Shown here piece after piece: positions 41,178 to 48,065 of a stretch of 64,000 bases of DNA. A program made the position numbers and the translations under genes. Numbering within the stretch: the stretch's first letter is position 1; each line of letters begins with the position of its first letter. The notes under the pieces were generated by a model. It was not told the DNA's origin, searched no databases, and saw nothing but the letters and a program-made list of their open reading frames with translations. Source of the DNA: JBBSAT01 sp046351235 (lineage in GTDB: Bacteria; Myxococcota_A; Polyangia; Polyangiales; Sandaracinaceae); the NCBI GenBank assembly GCA_046351235.1, contig JAXLYV010000004.1:434001-498000 (forward strand), given 5' to 3'.

Positions 41178-44014
41178 CGCACCACCACGTCCATCGCGCC
41201 GCCCGCGGCGCCATCGGGCCCGGGCGCGGATCCGCCGCCACCGCGGCCGGGCGTGCCGGCCCGACCGAGCTGGAAGGTGTTCCCAGTGCGCCAGGCGCCG
41301 ACGCCGCCCGGCTCGCTCGAGATGCCCGTCACCCAGATGCCGACCGAGGCGCCGCCGCAGCCACCGCCGCCGCCGCCACCCGAGCCGCCGTTGCCCCCCG
41401 CGCCGCCGCGACCGCCCTCGAAGGGGCCTGCGAGCGTCGGTGTCGAGCGCATCGCGAGCGGGATGGCGATCCCGAACGCGCCGTTCGCGCCGCCGCCGCC
41501 GTCGCCGCCCGCGCCGCCATCGCCACCGCGACCGCCCTCGCTCGGCGAGATGCGCACGCGCGCGATCGCCGGCACGCCCGTCGCGATGCCCCGCGTGTAG
41601 CGCACGAGGATCGCGACCGAGGGCGCGCCGCTCGTGCCGCCGGTGCCCGCCGCACCGCCGCACCCGCCCGCGCCGCCACCGCCACCACCGCCGCCGAGCC
41701 CGTCGGGGAACTCGCAGAGCCCGTCGAACCACTCCATCGCGGTGCCGCCACCGGCGCCGCCGCCGCCGCCGCCCGATCCCGGCGTGCCCGCCGTGCCGCC
41801 CGTCGCGTCGAGCCCGACCCAGCGCTCGCCGTCGAAGCGCCCGAGCGCCTCGGTGCACGCCGTGCCGGCGCGGCCGTTCGTTCCGTCGCGCCCCGGCCGG
41901 CCCGGATCGGGCAGGAGGAATCCGTCGCCCGGCACCGTGAAGTCGGCGAGGCCGCAGCACACGGGCGCGTTCGGGCACGCACCGGTGTCGCTCGTGATCG
42001 GGCCCGTCGAGTCCTGGCCGCCCATGCCGCCCGAGCCGCCGGGGAGCGTGCCGACGCCGCGCCCTTGCGAGCCGCCGCCCTGCTGCATCGCGAACACCGG
42101 GCACGACGCCACGCCGCCCGCGCCACCGCTCGTGTCCACGCCGCCGCAGCTGTTCGTCCCGCCGGCGCCGCCGCGAACGCGATTGGCATCGCCGGGCATG
42201 CACGCATGCGAGAAGTCCTCGATCGCGCCGCGCGGCGGATCGCCCGAGCCCGGCAGCGTCGCGAACGCGCGACCGGCCATGCCCTCGATGCCCGACACGC
42301 CCGAGCCGGCGACGCCCCCGATCACCGTCATGTCGCGCAAGAAGAGGGACTGGCCCGGATCGATCAGCACGGCGCCGAACGCCGCCGCCGACGCGTCCAC
42401 GGCATCGCGCCCGCGCAACGTCAGCCACTCCATCCCCGTCACGCTCGCGCCGGTGCCGGCGCCGCGCACGACGAGCGCCGCCCCGCCCGGTGCGGTCGTG
42501 GACTGCGGCGCGCGGATCTCGACGCGGAAGCCATCGGGATCGAGCGCGAGGAAGTCGCGACGGTAGCCGCCGTGCACGATGACCCCGTCGGGCAGCTCCA
42601 CGCTCTCGGCGTAGGTCCCCGAGGCGACGAACACGTGCGGGCGCGTCTCGGGATCGTCGAGCGAGTCGGCCGCGCGCATCACGGCGACGGCGAGCGTGCG
42701 GAGCGGCCGCGTGGGCGAGCCGGGGCCCGTGTCGTCACCGTCGGGCGCCACGTAGAAGCTGTGGATCACGACGCCATCGGCGCCGTCGCAGTTCACGTCG
42801 AGCGTCTGCCCGCTCGTGCGCACGGGGCCGGGCACGTCGTCGGGGCTCGTGACGGTGCACTCGCAGCCGTCGGCGATGTTGCGGTTCGCGTCCACGCGGT
42901 CGCCCGGCTGGATGCCGTCGTCGGTGTCGGGGCAGTGCAGCACGCAGCTCGGCGCGAAGGGATCGCCGCCGCACACGAGATCGCCCTCGGGGATCGTGCT
43001 CGTGGTGCAGTCGACGCCGCACTCGCCGCAGTTGTGGATGTCGAGGATGTAGGCGCCGCGCCCGTCGCGGTATCCGTCGTCGACGTTGCCGTTGCAGTCG
43101 TTGTCGACGTGATCGCAGACCTCGGCGAAGGGGGAGCACGCGCTCACCACGCCGTCCATGCACATCGAGCTGCCGGGGCAGCGATTGCCCATCGGGTCCA
43201 TCAGCGCGCAGGCGATGGTGAAGCTCGCGCCCGGCTCGCAGGAGCAGCTACCGCCGGGCGGCGTGCAGCTCGTGCCGCTGCAGACGTAGCCGTCGGGGCA
43301 GGTGAGCGAGCAGTCCACGACGCAGCGGCGCTCGCCCGCGAGGTCGACGCAGTGCGCCTCGTCGAAGTCGCCGCAGTCGCCGTCGTCGGCGCAGAAGAGG
43401 CAGAGCCGATCGTAGGCCGGCACGCAGACGCCGCTGCGCGAGGGCACCCAGCCGGGATCGCAGGTGAGCGCGACGCACACGGGCGACTCGGCCACGAGGC
43501 CGCAGCCCACCGTGAGCTCGTGCGGGCGCGAGGGGCGGCACGCGTGGCCGCACTCGCCGCAGTGGTTCACGTCGACGTAGCGCCCCATCGAGTCGCGGAA
43601 GTCCTCGTCGACGAAGAGATCGAGGTCGGACGGGAGCCCGCCATCGAGGCCGCCGTCGGGGCGCGGGCCTCCGTCGGGCGCCGGGCCCCCATCACGCATC
43701 TCGCCGGCGTCGAGCCCCGCATCTCGCCCGCCGTCGAGCGGCGTCGCCGCGTCGACCGAGCCGTCCCGGCCGCCGCCATCGCCGGAGACGCTGCCGTCGA
43801 GATCGCCGCCACCATCGAGCACGCCCACGCGCACGAGGCCGTCGAGATCATCGTCGAGGCCGTTGCATACCTCGGGGCGGGGCTGGGGGCCGGGCTCCGC
43901 GTCCCACTGTCGGATCTCGGCGCCGGTCCGCGATCCGCAGCCCGCGACGAAGAGGAGCCCTGCGATCCAGACGCCCCGAGCCCAGGAAGAAAGCCTCGCC
44001 GCGCGCCAAGCCAT
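41174..44014 (-). CDS. Gly-rich surface lipoprotein with MopE and DUF1565-like domains, paralogue A
   Basis: A 946-residue lipoprotein (leader 'GVWIAGLLFVAGC'). It starts with one degenerate acidic motif ('VCNGLDDDLDGLVRVG'), followed by an Asp/Gly/Pro linker, Cys-rich segments ('CLFCADDGDCGDFDEAHC'), a second motif 'CDHVDNDCNGNVDDGYRDGR', and a beta-helix start ('FYVAPDGDDTGPGSPTRPLR', 'GVIVHGGYRRDF'). A ~400-residue Gly-rich C-terminal region follows. It has the same order of parts as the downstream gene. TATACT ends 8 bases before the ATG with no Shine-Dalgarno, so the transcript may be leaderless. Confidence 0.8.
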   Translation of the reverse strand: MAWRAARLSSWARGVWIAGLLFVAGCGSRTGAEIRQWDAEPGPQPRPEVCNGLDDDLDGLVRVGVLDGGGDLDGSVSGDGGGRDGSVDAATPLDGGRDAGLDAGEMRDGGPAPDGGPRPDGGLDGGLPSDLDLFVDEDFRDSMGRYVDVNHCGECGHACRPSRPHELTVGCGLVAESPVCVALTCDPGWVPSRSGVCVPAYDRLCLFCADDGDCGDFDEAHCVDLAGERRCVVDCSLTCPDGYVCSGTSCTPPGGSCSCEPGASFTIACALMDPMGNRCPGSSMCMDGVVSACSPFAEVCDHVDNDCNGNVDDGYRDGRGAYILDIHNCGECGVDCTTSTIPEGDLVCGGDPFAPSCVLHCPDTDDGIQPGDRVDANRNIADGCECTVTSPDDVPGPVRTSGQTLDVNCDGADGVVIHSFYVAPDGDDTGPGSPTRPLRTLAVAVMRAADSLDDPETRPHVFVASGTYAESVELPDGVIVHGGYRRDFLALDPDGFRVEIRAPQSTTAPGGAALVVRGAGTGASVTGMEWLTLRGRDAVDASAAAFGAVLIDPGQSLFLRDMTVIGGVAGSGVSGIEGMAGRAFATLPGSGDPPRGAIEDFSHACMPGDANRVRGGAGGTNSCGGVDTSGGAGGVASCPVFAMQQGGGSQGRGVGTLPGGSGGMGGQDSTGPITSDTGACPNAPVCCGLADFTVPGDGFLLPDPGRPGRDGTNGRAGTACTEALGRFDGERWVGLDATGGTAGTPGSGGGGGGAGGGTAMEWFDGLCEFPDGLGGGGGGGGAGGCGGAAGTGGTSGAPSVAILVRYTRGIATGVPAIARVRISPSEGGRGGDGGAGGDGGGGANGAFGIAIPLAMRSTPTLAGPFEGGRGGAGGNGGSGGGGGGGCGGASVGIWVTGISSEPGGVGAWRTGNTFQLGRAGTPGRGGGGSAPGPDGAAGGAMDVVVR

Positions 44015-44022
44015 TGTCACGG

Positions 44023-44028
44023 AGTATA
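44023..44028 (-). promoter_or_regulatory. -10 element of the Gly-rich lipoprotein pair
   Basis: On the minus strand TATACT lies 8 bases before ATG 44014. It is the best -10 match in the gap; no clear -35 is seen. The position implies transcription starts at or beside the ATG. Confidence 0.4.
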
Positions 44029-44126
44029 GGTGGCCGGAGCGCGGGCGCCCGTGCACGGAAAACGCACGGGCTTCGGCGCCTTGCGTGGGGCGTCCGGCGC
44101 CGGAGAGCCCGTGGTATGAAGACGGC

Positions 44127-45488
44127 GTGTCGGTTCCGGCGGCTCGGGCCGCGAAGATCGCGGCGGTCCTGCCCTTCGTGGCGCTGTCCGCCTGCTCGGG
44201 CGGGAGCGAGCGCGCGCTCCGCGTGACGGTGGACCTGCGCGCCCCGGCCGATGCCGTCTGCGTGGTGGCGCGCGAAGAGGGCCCCCCGGCGCGAGTCGTG
44301 TTCGCGATGCCGTACGACGCGAGCGCGCTTCCCATGCCGGCCACGCTCACGTTCGTGCCCGGCGCCGGCTTCTCGGGCGCGGTCGACGTCAGCGCCCACG
44401 GCGTCGCGGCCGGCGCGATCGTCGGCGGCGCGAGCATCGTGACCACGCTCGCGGGCATGGGCACGACGGAGGTGACGCTCCCGATCGAGCGGTGCCGCGC
44501 CCGACAGACGGCCGGCTTCGGCACGCGGCCGGGCGGGACCTTCGCGGCGCTCCTCGATCCGCCGCGCGTGCTCGCGACGGACTACGACGGCGACGGGCGT
44601 GACGAGCTGCTCGCGATCGCCGCCGACGGCAGCCTCGCCGTGCTCGACGCCGAGAACGCGAGCGACGGCTCGCACCGCGAGAGCGAGCTCAACGCGGCCG
44701 ATGCGCACCTCGTGCGCGCGATGGACCACGACACCGACTGCCGCGCCGACGTCGTCGCCGTCGGTGCGCTCGGCGCGCTCGTCGTCGCGTCGGAGGACGG
44801 TCGCTCGCTGCCGCCCGTGGCGAGCGGAGCCCGAGACGTGGCCATCGGTCGCGTGAGCACCACGGCGCCGCTGCGCTTCGTGGTGGCCGGAGCGGGCGGG
44901 CTCTCGCTCGTCCCGCCGCCGGGCGCCACCGGCGCGAGCCTGCCGCTCTCCACGACGGCGGTGGATCACGTCGTGGCGTGGGACGCCGACGGGGACGGCG
45001 GCTCGGAGATCGTGGCGACGGGCGGCATGGGCCTGCTCGCGTTCCAGAGCACGCTGGGCGGTGAGACCGAGGTGACGAGCACCTTTCTCCCCACCGGCTT
45101 CTCCCTGCTCACGGGCCCGCTCGCGATCGGCGACGTCGACGACGATGGCGACGTGGACCTCGCGCTCGTGGAGGACGACGCGGTTCGTCTCGCGACCCGC
45201 CGCGGCACGAGCTTCCGTGACGACTCGGGCGCGACGCCGGTCTCTCTCGACGGCGCGGGCACGCGCATCGTGCTCGCGGACGTGACGGGCGACTGCGCCG
45301 ACGACGTGATCACGCTGTCGAGCGCGGGCACGATCGCCGTGCATCGCGTGGCCGCCACCGGCGGTCTCGTGCCGGTCGAGCAGCGAACGGGCGCGCTCGA
45401 CTTCGCGGTCGGCGACTTCGACGGAGACGGCATCCGCGAGATCGCGCTCCTCGGAACGGGCGGAAGGGTGACGCTGTGGCAGCCCTGA
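44127..45488 (+). CDS. FG-GAP/VCBS-repeat lipoprotein
   Basis: A 453-residue lipoprotein from GTG 44127 (leader 'AAVLPFVALSAC', lipobox LSAC). An N-terminal beta domain is followed by FG-GAP-type blades with Ca2+-binding Asp loops: 'ATDYDGDGRDELLAIA', 'AMDHDTDCRADVVAVG', 'AWDADGDGGSEIVATG', 'GDVDDDGDVDLALVE', 'ADVTGDCADDVITLS', 'GDFDGDGIREIALLG'. Such propellers usually bind partners at the surface. Its end overlaps the next gene's start by 13 bases, so the two are co-expressed. The frame is open upstream but not protein-like. Confidence 0.8.
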   Translation: MSVPAARAAKIAAVLPFVALSACSGGSERALRVTVDLRAPADAVCVVAREEGPPARVVFAMPYDASALPMPATLTFVPGAGFSGAVDVSAHGVAAGAIVGGASIVTTLAGMGTTEVTLPIERCRARQTAGFGTRPGGTFAALLDPPRVLATDYDGDGRDELLAIAADGSLAVLDAENASDGSHRESELNAADAHLVRAMDHDTDCRADVVAVGALGALVVASEDGRSLPPVASGARDVAIGRVSTTAPLRFVVAGAGGLSLVPPPGATGASLPLSTTAVDHVVAWDADGDGGSEIVATGGMGLLAFQSTLGGETEVTSTFLPTGFSLLTGPLAIGDVDDDGDVDLALVEDDAVRLATRRGTSFRDDSGATPVSLDGAGTRIVLADVTGDCADDVITLSSAGTIAVHRVAATGGLVPVEQRTGALDFAVGDFDGDGIREIALLGTGGRVTLWQP

Positions 45489-46375
45489 GCCGCGCGCGCG
45501 CGTTGCGCTCCCGAGGCACCCTGGTGCCGGCCGTGGTGGCCCTCGCGCTCGCGTGGCTCGCCGCCGCGCCGGCGCGCGCGCAGACCGACGACGCGCAGTC
45601 GCTTCTCGACGAGGGCCGGCGCCTCTATGCCGACCTCGAGTACCAGGAGGCGGAGAGCGCGCTGACGCGGGCCCTCGCGACGCCGGGCCTGCCGGACTCG
45701 TTCCGCGTGCAGGTGCTCGAGTGGCTCGGCTTCGTGCAGGTCGTGGAGGACGAAGAGGCAGCCGCGCGCAGCAGCTTCGAGCGCCTCTTCGCGATCGATC
45801 CCTACTACGTCGTGCGCGAGCCGAGCGGATCGCCGCGCGTGGCCGAGCTCGTGGCGCAGGTGCGGCGGCGCGTGGTGCCCGACGCAGCGATCGATCCCGA
45901 CGCGCAGATCCGCGTGGACCTTCCGAGCGCCGCGCGCGCGAGCGGGCCGACCGAGATCCGGCTCGCCGTCTCCTCGCCCGAGATCGTGCAGCTCGTCGTG
46001 TACGTGCGCGGCGATCACGACGTCGCGTTCCGCAGCGAGACGCTCTCGGTCGAGAGCGGCTCGGCGACCTACGCGCTCGCGCCCGTGGCCGATGCGACCG
46101 AGCTCGAGATCTACGTGGAGGGGCGCGATGCGCGCGCGCGCCTGGTGACGCGCGAGGGAAGCGCGCTCCTGCCGATCCGTCTGCCCGTGCGCGGCGAGAG
46201 CACGAGCAGCGGCGGCGGCGACTCGATCCTCGAGGCGTGGTGGCTCTGGACGATCGTCGGCGTGGTCGTCGTCGGCGTGGGCGTCGGCATCGGCGTCGGC
46301 GTCGCCACGAGCAACCCGGGCACGACGCAGGCGCCGAGCGGCACGCTCCCGCCCGGCCGCGTCGTCCTGCCCTGA
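45476..46375 (+). CDS. TPR-containing exported protein with C-terminal membrane helix
   Basis: A 299-residue protein begun at GTG 45476 with a signal peptide (ends 'AAAPARAQT'). A TPR-like helical part ('LLDEGRRLYADLEYQEAESA', 'RSSFERLFAIDPYYVVREP') precedes a beta-rich domain, a membrane helix near the C-terminus ('WWLWTIVGVVVVGVGVGIGV') and a short tail. This resembles myxobacterial envelope proteins that pair a TPR with a single membrane anchor. It is translationally coupled to the upstream FG-GAP lipoprotein. The function is unknown. Confidence 0.72.
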   Translation: MAALSRARALRSRGTLVPAVVALALAWLAAAPARAQTDDAQSLLDEGRRLYADLEYQEAESALTRALATPGLPDSFRVQVLEWLGFVQVVEDEEAAARSSFERLFAIDPYYVVREPSGSPRVAELVAQVRRRVVPDAAIDPDAQIRVDLPSAARASGPTEIRLAVSSPEIVQLVVYVRGDHDVAFRSETLSVESGSATYALAPVADATELEIYVEGRDARARLVTREGSALLPIRLPVRGESTSSGGGDSILEAWWLWTIVGVVVVGVGVGIGVGVATSNPGTTQAPSGTLPPGRVVLP

Positions 46376-46385
46376 CGCGCGCGTC

Positions 46386-47771
46386 TCACTCCGAGAGCGC
46401 GGCGCGCGCGCGATCGAGGAGCGCCGCGAGCTTGCGTGCGCGGTGCGGCCGCGCGCTCGCCCAGGAGACGTGCCCGGCCAGCTCGGCCGCGAGGTGATCG
46501 CGCGCGGCCGCATCGTCGGGCCGCTCGCGACCCGAGGCCACGCGATGCAAGCGCGCACGCAGCGCGTCGTAGCGCTCGCGCGAGACGTCGGGCCACGCGT
46601 TCACCACGAGGCCGGCGAGCTCCTGACGCCCGCCGTGGCGCATCACGCGCGTCTTGTCGCGACGCACTGCGAAGCCCTCGTCGTTCGCGATCGAGGTCAC
46701 GGCGCGCACGAGCACGCCGACGCTGCGCGCGAGCGTGTCACCGCCCGAGAACGCGAGGTCGTCGGCGTAGCGTGCGTAGGTGGCCTCGAAACGCTGCGCG
46801 AGCGCGCTCAGGCGCACGTCGAGCCCTCGCGCCGCCAGGCTCGCGAGCAGGGGCGAGCTCGGGGCTCCCTGCGGCAAGTGCGCGCGCGTGAACCGACGCG
46901 TCTCTCTCGCGCGCGCCGCGACCGCGTGCAGCTCGTTCGCCGGCGGCGGGCGCTGCCGGAGCATCGCCGTCGGCGTCCGATGCGTCGACATGCGCGTGAA
47001 GAGATCGGCCACCGCGCGCGGATAGCCGAGCGTCTCGAAGATGGCGCGCACGCGCCCCGCGCCCACGCTGGCGAAGAAGTCCTCGAGATCGAGCCGCACC
47101 ACGACCTGCGCTCCGGCGTGCACGCGGGCGAAGGTGTGCGCCGAGCGACCTCGCACGAACGCGTGCGCCGCCGGATGTGCCGGCACCTGCGCCAGAATGC
47201 GATCGAGCAGCCGACGCTGCATCACGCGCAGGCGCGGCTTGGGCGCCTCGATCAGGCGCAGCGCGCCGCTCGCCTTCGCGATCCAGCGATACCGGTAGTG
47301 ATCGTGGCTCGGTGCGAGCGGTGGCCGCCCGCCCCGCAGGTGATCGCCGACGAAGAACGGCGCATCACGCACGTCGAGACCCACGAGCTGCGCCGCGTCG
47401 GCCTCGGCGGAGAGCACGGGGAGCGCGGACGCGAAGGCCGCGAGCGTCACGTCCGGGAGCGGCGGCAGATGAAAGCGCCGCACGGCCGGGCGCAGCGCGA
47501 GGAGCGCCGCCGCGTGGGCCGCCAGGTCTCCCGCGGCGTCGGTGAGCGCGGCCCGGAGCGCACGCTCGTCGGGCGCGGTCCGGAAGCGATGGCGCAGCGC
47601 CCGGACGAGCGCGACCCCGGCGTCCCGCAAGGACGCGCCGGGCCGCCCGCGGCGCCGAGGCTCGGCAGGCGCCGACAGCGCCGCCTCGAGCCTCCGCGCG
47701 ATCGCGGGCGAGGTCCACGCACCATCGAGGAGCGCGAGCACGAGCGCCTCGTGACGCGGAGAACGGCTCAT
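46386..47771 (-). CDS. Retron-like reverse transcriptase
   Basis: A 461-residue RNA-directed DNA polymerase. Residues 1-~160 are a helical N-terminal extension, as in myxobacterial msDNA reverse transcriptases. The polymerase follows: 'GALRLIEAPKPRLRVMQRRL' (168-187), 'AHAFVRGRS' (202-210), the first catalytic Asp228 in 'VVRLDLEDFFASV', LPQGAPSSP (299-307), the active site YADD at 335-338 ('ARYADDLAFSGG'), and a thumb ending 'HRARKLAALLDRARAAL'. The retron Y-region triplet VTG is LAG here (385-387, 'RQELAGLVVN') and no clear NAxxH is seen. The gene lies downstream of pilQ on the same strand behind a structured non-coding region flanked by inverted repeats. It probably makes msDNA from that RNA; biological role could be phage defence. 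A non-retron bacterial reverse transcriptase is the alternative. Confidence 0.88.
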   Translation of the reverse strand: MSRSPRHEALVLALLDGAWTSPAIARRLEAALSAPAEPRRRGRPGASLRDAGVALVRALRHRFRTAPDERALRAALTDAAGDLAAHAAALLALRPAVRRFHLPPLPDVTLAAFASALPVLSAEADAAQLVGLDVRDAPFFVGDHLRGGRPPLAPSHDHYRYRWIAKASGALRLIEAPKPRLRVMQRRLLDRILAQVPAHPAAHAFVRGRSAHTFARVHAGAQVVVRLDLEDFFASVGAGRVRAIFETLGYPRAVADLFTRMSTHRTPTAMLRQRPPPANELHAVAARARETRRFTRAHLPQGAPSSPLLASLAARGLDVRLSALAQRFEATYARYADDLAFSGGDTLARSVGVLVRAVTSIANDEGFAVRRDKTRVMRHGGRQELAGLVVNAWPDVSRERYDALRARLHRVASGRERPDDAAARDHLAAELAGHVSWASARPHRARKLAALLDRARAALSE

Positions 47772-47784
47772 CGCGCGGGCCCGC

Positions 47785-48044
47785 GGAGCGAAGAAGAGGA
47801 CGAGCGCGAGCCGGCGACGATGCAGGTCCTGCGCGCGCAGGCCTGCGCGAGGCGCAGCGAGGCGCGTGCCCCGAGACGCCGACGTGACGTGAGGTCCCCG
47901 GGGCTACCCCGGAGAGAGATCGAGAGCCGGAGCTCTCGCGCTCGGCTCGCCAGCTCCGCGCTCATCCGCGAGAGAGCATGCCCGGAACGCACGACGGAAC
48001 GAAGAAAGGGAGAGCCCGTGGGCCCTCCCCTTCTTCGACGCTCC
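47785..48044 (-). ncRNA. Candidate retron msr-msd RNA with a1/a2 repeats
   Basis: On the minus strand GGAGCGTCGAAGAAGGGGA (48044-48026, a1) can pair with TCCTCTTCTTCGCTCC (47800-47785, a2): 16 base pairs in blocks of 6, 6 and 4, with one G-U pair and a 3-base bulge. a2 ends 13 bases before the reverse transcriptase ATG. The 225 bases enclosed have several strong hairpins, for example CGAGAGC-TCCG-GCTCTCG (about 47923-47940) and CCGGGG-TAG-CCCCGG near 47897-47911, and no convincing gene. Order and position match retrons (a1-msr-msd-a2-RT). Part of a1 also pairs in a competing hairpin (48001-48036), so the fold is uncertain. No branch G or msDNA end can be fixed by eye. Confidence 0.45.
48001..48036 (-). 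terminator. Strong hairpin after pilQ (terminator or part of the retron RNA)
   Basis: On the minus strand the arm GAAGAAGGGGAGGGCCC pairs with GGGCTCTCCCTTTCTTC, 17 positions with two G-U pairs and almost no loop. It lies 30 bases after the pilQ stop and could end the pil transcript, but no uninterrupted T-run follows. The G-U pairs favour the minus-strand RNA over the other strand. It overlaps the candidate a1 repeat. Confidence 0.4.
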
Positions 48045-48065
48045 GTCTCCGGGCGGATCGCCCCG

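Noticed and set aside
47768..47992. 74-codon minus-strand frame just before the reverse transcriptase start
   Set aside because: It is Arg/Ser/Leu-rich without a ribosome site or family pattern and covers the hairpin region, which is better explained as non-coding RNA.
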